Assembly: GCA_945860915.1 (NCBI GenBank)
Contig: CAMARR010000014.1
Coordinates: forward strand, 1-50,720
From: Candidatus Kuenenia stuttgartensis
GTDB taxonomy: Bacteria > Planctomycetota > GCA-002687715 > CAIWVZ01
DNA: 50,720 nt
Direction: 5' to 3'
The first letter of the stretch is position 1, and every line of letters starts with the position of its first letter. Shown one piece after another: positions 17,084-25,840 of this stretch. The translations under genes and the position numbers were made by a program. A model generated the notes under the pieces. That model saw only the letters and a program-made list of their open reading frames with translations. It had not been told where the DNA came from and did no database searches.

Positions 17084-18062
17084 GCGGTTTCGCTAGCCAG
17101 TTGGTGAGGTCTGCGTTGTCGGGATGATCAGGGTCGGTGACGGCAATTTGCGCGAGAACAGCCTTGGCATCGTCGGTCCTTCCAGATCGATGAAGCGCAA
17201 TAATCCAGAGCCGACCTATGTCGTGGTCTTCCGGAAGCAGCTCGTAGGCGCGTGCCAATGCAGGTGCGGCTTGTGCCGGCGCGTCGAGATCTAGCAGAAG
17301 TTGGCCGCGCTGTGAAAGGGCGCGTACGTACGCGGGATCCAAGGCGAGTGCCTTGTCAAACCACAAGAGCGCGATGCCAAAGAGACCACGGTCGCGCTGC
17401 CCTCGGGCGAACGCTGCGCACAGCTCCGCGAGCGCGCAGAGCGCCCCCGCATCCTGCGGCTGTGATGAAGCTAAGTGTTCAGGAAGCTCGCCGCGATTCC
17501 CAGTCGTTGACAATAGGATTTCGATGCGCGCTCGCGTGAGGGTGGCATCAAGATCTAGAGGTCGAGCTAGGAGATAACGGTCAATGAGGTCCTTCGCGGC
17601 CTGAAGCACTTCGCGGTCGGCGTGCCAACTTAGATTCCAAGCCATGCGGTATGTGGACAGAAGTCCTGCCTCTGCGAAATGCGAGGCGCCAGGCGCGACA
17701 CGAGAAACGCCTTCGGCGGTGGCCCACCAAACCTCAGGGCTTCGATCCATGCAGTCGATGATGAGGTCGCCGGTACCTGCCCAGATGTAGACGCGTTGCC
17801 CAACGACGCTTGCGGGCCTAAGGCATGCGACGCAAGGGGCTTCGATTGCCGCGGGGGGCTCAAGCCTTAGATTCGCGAGCAAGTCCTGTTCGTCCACGTG
17901 TTCTTGGAGGATGTCGTTCGATGCGAGCAACCCGAGGGTTGTGGCTCCGCAGTGGCCACATGTTGTCCAAAGACGTGTTTCATTGAGAAGTCCCAAGGGG
18001 TGCCTAGCACCGCGGACTTGTCGCCGGATCAAAAATGGGTCGTCTTCGTTAAGCCGCGCCAT
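17052..18062 (-). CDS. Zinc-ribbon-like and TPR protein of unknown function
   Basis: 336 residues. Two cysteine pairs, CGHC at 35-38 and CVAC at 77-80, look like a zinc ribbon with a 38-residue insert. Between and after them lies a beta-rich section (VVGQRVYIWAGTGDLIIDC). From about 135 on the protein is alpha-helical with at least three TPR-like units, for example LLWFDKALALDPAYVRALSQ and RAYELLPEDHDIGRLWIIAL. No signal peptide or membrane span is present, so it is probably cytoplasmic. TPRs bind proteins; the zinc module suggests nucleic acid or protein contact, but no function can be assigned. A TACGAT hexamer lies six bases before the ATG and there is no Shine-Dalgarno. It is divergent from fmt with only 33 bases between the two starts. 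Confidence 0.7.
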   Translation of the reverse strand: MARLNEDDPFLIRRQVRGARHPLGLLNETRLWTTCGHCGATTLGLLASNDILQEHVDEQDLLANLRLEPPAAIEAPCVACLRPASVVGQRVYIWAGTGDLIIDCMDRSPEVWWATAEGVSRVAPGASHFAEAGLLSTYRMAWNLSWHADREVLQAAKDLIDRYLLARPLDLDATLTRARIEILLSTTGNRGELPEHLASSQPQDAGALCALAELCAAFARGQRDRGLFGIALLWFDKALALDPAYVRALSQRGQLLLDLDAPAQAAPALARAYELLPEDHDIGRLWIIALHRSGRTDDAKAVLAQIAVTDPDHPDNADLTNWLAKPPTPGEASNEA

Positions 18063-18068
18063 GCTCTC

Positions 18069-18074
18069 ATCGTA
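18069..18074 (-). promoter_or_regulatory. Candidate -10 element for a leaderless zinc-ribbon/TPR transcript
   Basis: TACGAT on the minus strand, six bases (GAGAGC) before the ATG at 18062. It is the weakest of the seven hexamers placed like this, matching TATAAT at four of six positions. Confidence 0.3.
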
Positions 18075-18095
18075 GCGATCGCGTTAGAAGATCCC

Positions 18096-19064
18096 GTGAG
18101 TTCTTCATTACGCGTCATTTTTTGCGGGACCGGCGCCTTTGGCCTGCCGGCTCTTGATGCGCTCTTGACGTCACCCCATCAGGTCACCCTGATCGTCACT
18201 CAGCCCGATCGGCCGGCCGGGCGGCATCGGGAGCTCAAGGGGTCTCCCATCAAGGAGCGCGCGCTAAAGGCCGGTATTCCGGTCTTTCAGCCCGAACATC
18301 TGAGCCGGCCCGAGGCCGTCGATCGCCTTCGTTCCGAGGCGGCGGACGTGATGGTGGTCGTTTCCTACGGCCAGATCCTGCGGGCCGGTGTCCTCGCATT
18401 GCCGAGGCTTGGATGCGTGAACCTCCACGGCTCCCTTCTTCCCCGGCACCGCGGTGCGTCTCCTGTGCAGGCTGCGATCCTCGCAGGCGACGAGGAGTCA
18501 GGCACAACATCGATGATCATGGATGCGGGGCTCGATACCGGGCCGATTCTGATGGAGGCGAAAGTCCGGATTGGATCGCGTGAGTCCGCGCCCGAACTCC
18601 ATGACCGACTGGCGGCGGCTGGTGGCCGGATAATTGTCCCGACTTTGGACGGATTGGCATCCGGTAATCTCTCGCCTCGTGCCCAAGGGGCAGACGGGGT
18701 GACCGTTTGCCGGACGCTGACCAAAGAGTCAGGTCGCATCGATTGGCGCAAGAGCGCGACCGAAATCGACCGACTGGTTCGTGCAATGGTTCCCTGGCCG
18801 AGCGCTCTGTCGACGCTCGTGCAGGACGATGGCGAGAAGATTGGCCTGCAGGTTCACGACGCCATGGTTGTTCCTGCGGCAGGCGACTTGACGCCTGGAT
18901 CCCTTCGGTTCGAAAACGGACATTTCGAAGTCGCCTGTGGTTCCGGTTACCTGCGACTCTTAAGACTAAAACCAGACGGCAAGAATCTCATGGATGCGAC
19001 GGCGTTCCTGAGAGGACGCCGACTTACATCCAATGACCGCATGGCGGTTGAAGGCAACTCATGA
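18096..19064 (+). CDS. fmt: Methionyl-tRNA formyltransferase
   Basis: 322 residues from GTG 18096, the normal family length (about 310-320). The frame is open further upstream, but that part overlaps the divergent TPR gene and matches nothing. The N-terminus SLRVIFCGTGAFGLPALDAL is the family start. The catalytic core is CVNLHGSLLPRHRGASPVQA with Asn109 and His111, and MDAGLDTGPIL supplies the conserved Asp. The C-terminal tRNA-binding domain begins about residue 205 and includes SGRIDWRKSATEIDRLVRAM followed by VPWPSA. The enzyme transfers a formyl group from 10-formyl-THF to Met-tRNA(fMet) for initiation. It overlaps rsmB by four bases, the widespread fmt-rsmB arrangement; def is not next to it here. 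The Shine-Dalgarno is weak. Confidence 0.96.
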   Translation: MSSSLRVIFCGTGAFGLPALDALLTSPHQVTLIVTQPDRPAGRHRELKGSPIKERALKAGIPVFQPEHLSRPEAVDRLRSEAADVMVVVSYGQILRAGVLALPRLGCVNLHGSLLPRHRGASPVQAAILAGDEESGTTSMIMDAGLDTGPILMEAKVRIGSRESAPELHDRLAAAGGRIIVPTLDGLASGNLSPRAQGADGVTVCRTLTKESGRIDWRKSATEIDRLVRAMVPWPSALSTLVQDDGEKIGLQVHDAMVVPAAGDLTPGSLRFENGHFEVACGSGYLRLLRLKPDGKNLMDATAFLRGRRLTSNDRMAVEGNS

Positions 19065-20383
19065 ACGCTGATCCCGCACGCCGCGAAGCCCTCTCCGTAT
19101 TGACGCGTTACCGCGTCGGCAACATGCTCCGCGAGGAGCCGACTTCAGGGCTTGCCCGCGAGTTGGTGTACGGCGTGTTGCGCCACCGCCGCACGGTCGA
19201 CGCGGTCATCGCGCCGTTCATTCATCAGCGCCTGACGACACTTCAGCCCGCCCTGCGCGTGTCACTTGAGTTGGGAGTGTGGCAGTTCCTCTTTGACGCG
19301 GAGACGCCGCGTCCTCTGGTTGTCGCGTCAACGGTTGCTCTAGCCGGGGCATCAGCGAAGCGCCGCGGCTTCTTAAATGCCGTACTGCGGAGAATCGGCG
19401 ATGCGATGACACCCGTCGCGATTAGCGACGCCGTCACCCGCGCGCGCGACACCATCGTCACCGCTTCGAACTCAGGCATGAAAATGGCGGAACCGATGCT
19501 GCCGGATCCGAACACCGACTTGCCCGGATATCTCGCCGTTCAGTATTCGGTAACGCCGTGGTTTGCCGCACATCTCGTCGCAGCTCGTCCCCACGACGTT
19601 GATTCCGTGTTGCTCGCGTGTCAACGCGCGCTTCCTTTGACATTCCGACCGAACCTGACAAAGGGCACGCCTGAGTCAATCCGCGCCGCGGTTGTGGCGG
19701 CAGGCGGAGTCATGGGTAACGACCTTGGCACAGTATTCGAGGCTCGCTTTGACGGCGACATCGCGAAATTCCGGCCGCTAGCGGAGGGTCTGGTGTCGAT
19801 TCAAGACTTTGTGGCGGCCTCGGTGGCGCCGTTTGTCGGCCCACTCGCCGGGGAGCGCATACTCGATCTTTGCGCCGGCGTCGGAGGCAAGACTGTGCAC
19901 CTTGCAGAACTGGCACCGACCGCGAAGGTCTTCGCAGGCGATGTCAGCGAAGTTCGCTTGGCCAAGCTTCGTTCAAACGCCAAGCGTCTTGGTCTCGCCA
20001 ATGTCACCACCGTGTCGTTGGGCGCAGCCGGCAAGCGCCTTCCAGAGGGACCTTTCGACAGAGTCCTCGTGGATGCGCCGTGTTCGAACTCCGGAGTTCT
20101 GATGAAGCGCATCGAAGCGCGGGACCGATTAACTGAAGAGACGGTTGACGAAGTGATGACTGTGCAAGAGGAGATTCTTCGGCGAGGAGCTTCGTTGGTG
20201 AAGCCGCATGGGACTTTAGTCTACTCGACGTGCAGCATCCTGACCGAAGAGAACCGAGGCATCGTCGATGCATTTCTGCTTGCCAATGAAAATGCCTGGA
20301 AGTTAGACGAAGAGCGGATGGTCTGGCCTCACGAAAGCGGCAGGGACGGCGGCTACATGGCGCGCCTAGTGCGTCAGGCTTGA
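19061..20383 (+). CDS. rsmB: 16S rRNA (cytosine-967-C5)-methyltransferase RsmB
   Basis: 440 residues. A NusB-like RNA-binding domain occupies about 1-125 (ELVYGVLRHRRTVDAVIAPF). The Rossmann methyltransferase domain covers about 230-440 with the SAM motif ILDLCAGVGGKT at 267-278. The two cysteines of m5C enzymes are present: Cys341 in VDAPCSNSG and the nucleophile-type Cys391 in VYSTCSIL. The family methylates C967 of 16S rRNA. A segment of about 135-175 between the domains is less conserved. Translation is coupled to fmt by an ATGA overlap. The gene end overlaps the convergent glycosyltransferase gene by ten bases, so there is no room for a conventional terminator between them. Confidence 0.94.
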   Translation: MNADPARREALSVLTRYRVGNMLREEPTSGLARELVYGVLRHRRTVDAVIAPFIHQRLTTLQPALRVSLELGVWQFLFDAETPRPLVVASTVALAGASAKRRGFLNAVLRRIGDAMTPVAISDAVTRARDTIVTASNSGMKMAEPMLPDPNTDLPGYLAVQYSVTPWFAAHLVAARPHDVDSVLLACQRALPLTFRPNLTKGTPESIRAAVVAAGGVMGNDLGTVFEARFDGDIAKFRPLAEGLVSIQDFVAASVAPFVGPLAGERILDLCAGVGGKTVHLAELAPTAKVFAGDVSEVRLAKLRSNAKRLGLANVTTVSLGAAGKRLPEGPFDRVLVDAPCSNSGVLMKRIEARDRLTEETVDEVMTVQEEILRRGASLVKPHGTLVYSTCSILTEENRGIVDAFLLANENAWKLDEERMVWPHESGRDGGYMARLVRQA

Positions 20384-23300
20384 GGGCGGAGTGACTTCGA
20401 AGCGATCAAATCGCGGTAGCGAGCCTCGGTCTGCTCCGCGTCAGTCGGCATGTCCTTGATGGGGATCGTCTGAAAGTCAAAGTGAGTCGTGCGTGTGGGA
20501 TCTTCGATGAACCAGAGGAGCTTCTTCCTTAGGTCTTCGGCGTCGCCGACATGGAAACGAAGGCCATTGCGCCCCTCTTCGACGTATTCAGCCATACCCC
20601 CTAGATTCGACACGATGACCGGCATCTCCGCGAGCTGGGCCTCGTGTATCGTTAGCGGTGAGTTCTCGTACCAAAGCGACGGAACAACCAAGACATCGAT
20701 GCCCGCCAAAACCGTGGCGATCTCGGCCGGGTTAAACGGCCCCATCATGCGAGTTTGCGGATGAGTGATTCTGTCGTGGAGACTCTGTGTGTACTCAACA
20801 AATGCACGGCCGTCACCCCAGATCTGGCACTCCGCCGGGAAATCGGTTGGTAGTCCATTCATCGCGTCGATGAGGACGTGAATCCCCTTGTGCTCGGCGA
20901 TGGATCCCACGAATCCGAATCGAAGCGTGCCCTGGGACGGACGGTGCGAGAACCCACTGAAGCGGCGAAGATCCTGCCCGTTGTCTGACACCAAGATCTT
21001 GCCCTCGGGAATCATCCCGTTGGCAACGAAAGTGGACTTCAGGAATTGGCTTGGCGAGACAAAAAGGTCTACGTGCGTTGCCGCTTCCTTCCAAGCATCC
21101 AACCGCTCAGAAATCGCGTCGGCCCAAAGTAGCTTGGGCGAAGGTTCGGCAGGATGGAGAGGGTCGCCGGGGGCCTTGGCGCGCAGGACCGCGTCGCGCG
21201 CTTCCTTGGAGAGTCCCGCGAGCCCAGGGTGGAACGGGCGAAGCCGCGACGGAACAAGCTCTGGATCGAGACGATGATGAGCGATGCAGTCCGCACACTT
21301 GTCAGGAATCGGCCCCGCGCATATCTCGCCATCCGCACGTCGCATCTGACCGTCGCGAGGACAAAGCAGCATGTAGTCGTGCAGGTGGTAGACGATCGGG
21401 ATGCCGCGATCTCGGATAATCCGCAGGAACCCCGCAGAGAAGTAATGCAGGTGTTGGATGTGGACTACATCGGGGAGTTCCTCGTCAAGGACATTCGCGA
21501 GGATTGCCTCCATCGGTCGACAGTTGTAGGTCGCCTGAAATGAATCCCACGTGTAGTTCTGGACGACCTCGTGGATTGGCAGGCCATTCATTTCGCGTCG
21601 AAGATGCGTGAACGGCTCTTTGTCGTGATGCGCCTCGCAGCAAAGTACGACTGGGTGATGCCCACGGTCACGCAGCGCAAACGCGAGATTCGCGGTGTAG
21701 ACCTCAGTGCCCGCGACATGACGTGGAAGGAACTGGTGTAGAATAAAAAGCACTTTGAGTGCGGCGGGTCCGCGGTTAATGGGTGGCCTACGCGGCCCAG
21801 TTTTGAGAAGGCGACCCAAGATTCCGGGTTCCTCGAACGGCTCCTCGGTTGGAGATACCGCAAGTGCTGTGGATTGGGAGAAGCGAGTGCGGGCGAGACC
21901 ATCTAGCCGCGACTCCAAGTCGCCGATTGCTCTTGAGAGCTCTGTGATGAGCATCTCACGTGATGTGGACTCGGCGTCCTTGCGGCGGAAGATGTCGTTC
22001 GTGGCTGCGCGGAACGTTTCGAAATCGGCCGAAAGCACGGCCTTGGCCTCAGTCAAGATCTCAAGTGACCGAACCAGTGAGTCTCGCTCCTCCGTCACTT
22101 GCGCAGACATCGTCAGCGCTTCCTCGAGATGGGCTGTTCGGAGTTGCAATTCTGACTGCAGACGCTCAAGCTTTGTGCCGAGCATATGCAATCGGTTCTG
22201 CAGTTCGTTGACTATGGACTGGTGCGTCGCTGCCAGATCGGCCTTAGCATCCTGTGCTGTGCGAATCGCAGCTTCTGCGGTCTGTTGAGTGTAGGAGGTC
22301 AGACCACGAAGCTCTTCAAGTATGGAGTTCAGAGTCGCAATCTGAGAGACCGCTTCATCGTGAGCCGCTTGATAGCGGAGAAGCTCGGCGTGCTCGGTCT
22401 CTTGCTCACGCCGGAGCTTGGCGAGCGCATCTTCCTGATTGGCCTGTCCGCGAGCGTATTGACTGCGGAGAGACTCAATTGACTCATCGCGAGCTGCAAC
22501 GAGCGAGGCAAGCTCTTGCTCGCGACCGCGAAGCCAGGTGAGGACCTTGTCCTTTTCGCGGTGGTGGTGCTCCATCTCGGCGAGGACGGTACCGATACGC
22601 TCTAGGTCGGAATGTGTGTTCCGGAGTTCGCCCCGTAGCGAGTCGATGACAGCGTTGCGCGACTCCGCTTTCAGTGACAAAAGACGCGCGCGGCGCGAAC
22701 GAAGTTCTAGGGGAGTGTTTGCGAGCGGCGAACTCATGGACAAGACTTCACGGTAGGTCTCAAAAACAGCTGCTGCGTGATCGCCGAACGAACGTGGAGT
22801 CTGAACTTGCGAGGCGAAACGATCGAGTAGCGATGGGTCGTCGGCAATTTCGGTCAGGCGGCGTCCAAGGTCGACGGAGTCGCCGGATTTGAAGATTGCC
22901 CCCGCGCCACGGATACGCTCCGCGAGCGCACCCTGGTCAGGGACAATCGCCGGAAGTCCCAGAAGGAAAGCCTCGTCCAAAACAAAGGAGTGCGATTCAC
23001 GACAGCGAGATGGAATGATCGCGAGGTCGAGTTCGTGCGCGCTGAGCGATTCGGGCGCAAAGACGCCGTCGTGATGAATGGCAGGAATCCGGGCAAGAAG
23101 CTCTGCGACCATCGGCCGTTCATCGGGGTAGACGACGGTTCCGAAAAGGTCGAGATGGAATCGAGACTTGATGTTGTCTGGAAGATCGGCGATCGCATTC
23201 AGTAGAATATCGACGCCTTTCAATCGTGAGAGATGTCCCCAGTGAGCCAGACGAATGACATCGTTCGTCGCCCGACGCCGTCGCGACTTCTTCGGGATGT

Positions 23301-23961
23301 TTGAAATGGAGCCGTGCGGAATAACGCGGACCCTGCCAGCCGCGTCGGGATGGTGTCTGACGATGGCCTGACGGTGGGCATTGGAGGGGACGATGACACG
23401 GCGTGCCAATCGGACTTCATTCCGCGTGTCGTCGGCAAACAGGTCGAGCGCCACCCCATTTTCTGCGCTAGATGCTTCGGTTGAGTGTGGCGCGCAGTCG
23501 TGGCAAGAGCCCGAGCCCACAGCCAATGAACACTGTTCGCCCTTGCGAATCCGGAATGCGATTGGGCACGTGGTCCAGAGATCGTGGAGCGTGGTGACAC
23601 ACGGAATGCCGCGGTCGTGGAACCACTCGATGAGGTGTCGGGAGAGTCGAATCCAGTGATGAACGTGAACAACGTCGGGTCGGAACGCGGCGAGTACCTC
23701 TGCAAGTCCAACGTCGATTTCAGGAGCGTAGGACTTGTCCCAGTTGTCGACGTAGAGGCCACTTCGGTGCAGTCGGTAAGCAGGCACGCCTTCGTGTTCA
23801 AAGGGAACCACGGTGACGGACTCGCGGCCTTGGTGGGATCCCGTCAGGACGCGTGCGTCATGGCGTTGAGCGCGTAACTCCTGCGTCAAACGGAGGAGAT
23901 AGGACTCCGTGCCGCCGCTGCATTCGGGTGGAAACCCGTGGACAACCATGAGGATTTTCAT
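20374..23961 (-). CDS. Bifunctional protein: two GT4 glycosyltransferase domains joined by a long coiled coil
   Basis: 1195 residues in one uninterrupted frame. GT4 domain A spans about 1-405: N-terminal MKILMVVHGFPPECSGGTES, THDLW-type segment TTLHDLWTTCP, and the nucleotide-sugar EX7E motif at Glu322-Glu330 (ESHSFVLDEA). Residues about 420-690 are rich in Glu, Arg, Leu and Ala with heptad spacing, predicting a long coiled coil. GT4 domain B spans about 735-1185: KVLFILHQFLPRHVAGTEVY, GFVGSIAEHKGIHVLIDAM, and EX7E at 1099-1107 (ENSPLTIHEA). Both domains carry a cysteine cluster after the LHD motif. Two retaining transferases on a rod suggest sequential sugar addition to one polymer, perhaps with length control as described for coiled-coil polymer-terminating enzymes; that is inference. 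Neighbouring genes are GT-C, GT4 and modifying-enzyme genes. Confidence 0.9.
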   Translation of the reverse strand: MKILMVVHGFPPECSGGTESYLLRLTQELRAQRHDARVLTGSHQGRESVTVVPFEHEGVPAYRLHRSGLYVDNWDKSYAPEIDVGLAEVLAAFRPDVVHVHHWIRLSRHLIEWFHDRGIPCVTTLHDLWTTCPIAFRIRKGEQCSLAVGSGSCHDCAPHSTEASSAENGVALDLFADDTRNEVRLARRVIVPSNAHRQAIVRHHPDAAGRVRVIPHGSISNIPKKSRRRRATNDVIRLAHWGHLSRLKGVDILLNAIADLPDNIKSRFHLDLFGTVVYPDERPMVAELLARIPAIHHDGVFAPESLSAHELDLAIIPSRCRESHSFVLDEAFLLGLPAIVPDQGALAERIRGAGAIFKSGDSVDLGRRLTEIADDPSLLDRFASQVQTPRSFGDHAAAVFETYREVLSMSSPLANTPLELRSRRARLLSLKAESRNAVIDSLRGELRNTHSDLERIGTVLAEMEHHHREKDKVLTWLRGREQELASLVAARDESIESLRSQYARGQANQEDALAKLRREQETEHAELLRYQAAHDEAVSQIATLNSILEELRGLTSYTQQTAEAAIRTAQDAKADLAATHQSIVNELQNRLHMLGTKLERLQSELQLRTAHLEEALTMSAQVTEERDSLVRSLEILTEAKAVLSADFETFRAATNDIFRRKDAESTSREMLITELSRAIGDLESRLDGLARTRFSQSTALAVSPTEEPFEEPGILGRLLKTGPRRPPINRGPAALKVLFILHQFLPRHVAGTEVYTANLAFALRDRGHHPVVLCCEAHHDKEPFTHLRREMNGLPIHEVVQNYTWDSFQATYNCRPMEAILANVLDEELPDVVHIQHLHYFSAGFLRIIRDRGIPIVYHLHDYMLLCPRDGQMRRADGEICAGPIPDKCADCIAHHRLDPELVPSRLRPFHPGLAGLSKEARDAVLRAKAPGDPLHPAEPSPKLLWADAISERLDAWKEAATHVDLFVSPSQFLKSTFVANGMIPEGKILVSDNGQDLRRFSGFSHRPSQGTLRFGFVGSIAEHKGIHVLIDAMNGLPTDFPAECQIWGDGRAFVEYTQSLHDRITHPQTRMMGPFNPAEIATVLAGIDVLVVPSLWYENSPLTIHEAQLAEMPVIVSNLGGMAEYVEEGRNGLRFHVGDAEDLRKKLLWFIEDPTRTTHFDFQTIPIKDMPTDAEQTEARYRDLIASKSLRPQA

Positions 23962-24007
23962 GGCAATGGGGGATCTTAGCAGTACAGCATCGTCGCGATG
24001 TTGCTGC

Positions 24008-25723
24008 TTAGCGACCTCCCGTTCGAGTGCTAGGGCGTTCGCTCCCCGAATTCGAGCCAGCTGCGCGTGACGTTGGCCCCGATGTGGGGCGAGTAGCAGG
24101 CTTGGAAGTGCCGCGCGAATCAGGTTTTGGTTGCTTCAATGGAGGAAACTTCAGCTCCACAAGGTTGCTGTCGGGTTCCGCGATGACCTTCACTCCTAAT
24201 CCGCTCACCAAGAGGTCGGTCACCTTATCGGTAGGTTTCGTTTCGGGCCGAAGAACCCTGAAAACTCGGTGGGCGCCCGAGAGCTTGGCGAGCATCCTCC
24301 GGCCGGCCTCGCTGGCCTGGAGCGACGAGAGCGCATCCCGCTGCATGATGAACTGGATCGTCATCGCTCCGTGCTTCACGATGAAATCATGTTCTTCGGC
24401 ATGAGACTTCGACTTCTCAGACGCCAAGTAGAAGTTGCTGACCTGAATGTCGTCCCAATAGTCAACGATTACGATCCAACTTGCGTACTGATTGGGATGT
24501 TCCTTCACGGCGGCAACAAGCTGCTGCGCTGCTGCATCAATCGGCAGCCCGCGACGGGCTTTTGCCAGGCTCCTCGAATTGAGAAGAGCGCCGTAGTAAT
24601 GGGGCCCATCCCCGGCTTGATAGGTGCCCGGTTTTTGCCAGTCATTCAAATCGCCGGGCATGGCGTCGGACATTGTGAATTGCAAAGGAGCGAGCGCGAT
24701 AAGGAGTGCAAGCGTCCGCCCTAGAATGCGAATGCAAACATGAGACGTTGCGAGTCCGCGCCAAAGCGCATCAAACCCACATGCGGCGGTCAATGCAGCG
24801 GGGACAACAAGGAGCATGCAATATCGGGGCGTTGTAGACCAAGCGAAGTAGAAGACGAACGGTGCGGCGACCCAAAGCGCCAAGCACTTCCATATCAGCA
24901 ATTTGCCTATTTGTGGCCAACCTGCGGCGACGAAGCCCAAGACCACGGGGCCGATTCCCCAGTAGATGTGGGCGAGGTAGCGTCCTCGCTGAGTCAGGTT
25001 GAACATGACATCGAGAAGCGAGTCACTCGCGCTGGGGTAGTTGGTGGAGTAGTTGACTGCCGCCTTGAGCGCGACAAACACGGCGACCATTGCAGCGAGC
25101 GCTAGACCCCCTTGCTTCCACGACCCACTCGGTCGTACAGCGAACCACATCGCGAGGGCCGGTGCGACCAATACGGCGTCGGCACGGAAGGTCAGCGCAG
25201 TGACCCAACAGGCAAGAGCGACGGCCGTCCGGACACGGCCTGCACGGCTCGCAGCGACGAATGCCGCCACGACGAAGAATGCCGACGGCAGCGCGGTGTT
25301 GCCGTATTGGGATAACTTCCAAAGCAGGGGCGACACGAGTAGGAACCCCGATGCGAGAAGTCTTGATCGGCGGGTGAGTTGGTCTGGGAACAGAAAGAGC
25401 ACCAACGCACTAAGCCCAACGGAGGCTGTCACGTTTATCGCGACACAGATGTCGCGGATCTCGACCAAGCTAGACCCGAAGACGTTGAACAGGAATCGTG
25501 CGGTTTCGTAGTACCCGAGCTGTTCCGGGTAGTTGTACATTCCGCCCTTCGCGCCTCGCACCAACAGCTCGACTCCGTATGCGATCGCGCTCTGATCCCC
25601 ATCCGAGAAGAACCCGAAGTTGGCGAAGGTGATCCGGAGGTATGCAGCGGTCCCAACCAGCACCAACGCAGCAACAACAAAAGTGCGCGCTGAGACTTCA
25701 TCTCGTGACTGGTTGATTGACAT
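24008..25723 (-). CDS. Polytopic membrane protein, GT-C glycosyltransferase-like, with Ser/Thr/Pro-rich tail
   Basis: 571 residues from ATG 25723; an in-frame TTG at 25741 would add six residues. Around ten hydrophobic segments occur between 15 and 360 (for example TFVVAALVLVGTAAYLRITF and LLASGFLLVSPLLW). The first large loop contains FFSDGDQSAI, an acidic pair where GT-C enzymes (PMT/ArnT type, GT39/GT83) keep their catalytic Asp. A soluble domain follows at about 365-520. The last 40 residues are low-complexity (KPATRPTSGPTSRAAG). GT-C enzymes use polyprenyl-phosphate sugars on the outer face of the inner membrane. Family assignment is by topology and loop motif only and is less certain than for the GT4 genes. 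It lies 46 bases upstream of the double GT4 gene on the same strand, probably one operon. Confidence 0.65.
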   Translation of the reverse strand: MSINQSRDEVSARTFVVAALVLVGTAAYLRITFANFGFFSDGDQSAIAYGVELLVRGAKGGMYNYPEQLGYYETARFLFNVFGSSLVEIRDICVAINVTASVGLSALVLFLFPDQLTRRSRLLASGFLLVSPLLWKLSQYGNTALPSAFFVVAAFVAASRAGRVRTAVALACWVTALTFRADAVLVAPALAMWFAVRPSGSWKQGGLALAAMVAVFVALKAAVNYSTNYPSASDSLLDVMFNLTQRGRYLAHIYWGIGPVVLGFVAAGWPQIGKLLIWKCLALWVAAPFVFYFAWSTTPRYCMLLVVPAALTAACGFDALWRGLATSHVCIRILGRTLALLIALAPLQFTMSDAMPGDLNDWQKPGTYQAGDGPHYYGALLNSRSLAKARRGLPIDAAAQQLVAAVKEHPNQYASWIVIVDYWDDIQVSNFYLASEKSKSHAEEHDFIVKHGAMTIQFIMQRDALSSLQASEAGRRMLAKLSGAHRVFRVLRPETKPTDKVTDLLVSGLGVKVIAEPDSNLVELKFPPLKQPKPDSRGTSKPATRPTSGPTSRAAGSNSGSERPSTRTGGR

Positions 25724-25840
25724 GGGAGTAGGGGGTCGCAAAATCTATCTTGCCGGGGGCATATTATCGATAGACCCTTCACGATATCTTGGGTAGAGAA
25801 TTATTCGTTGTCGATGAAGGCTTGACCCACCACTTCCCCT

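Noticed and set aside
17898..18095. N-terminal extension of fmt
   Set aside because: It overlaps the divergent TPR gene, matches nothing in the Fmt family, and the GTG at 18096 gives the normal family length.
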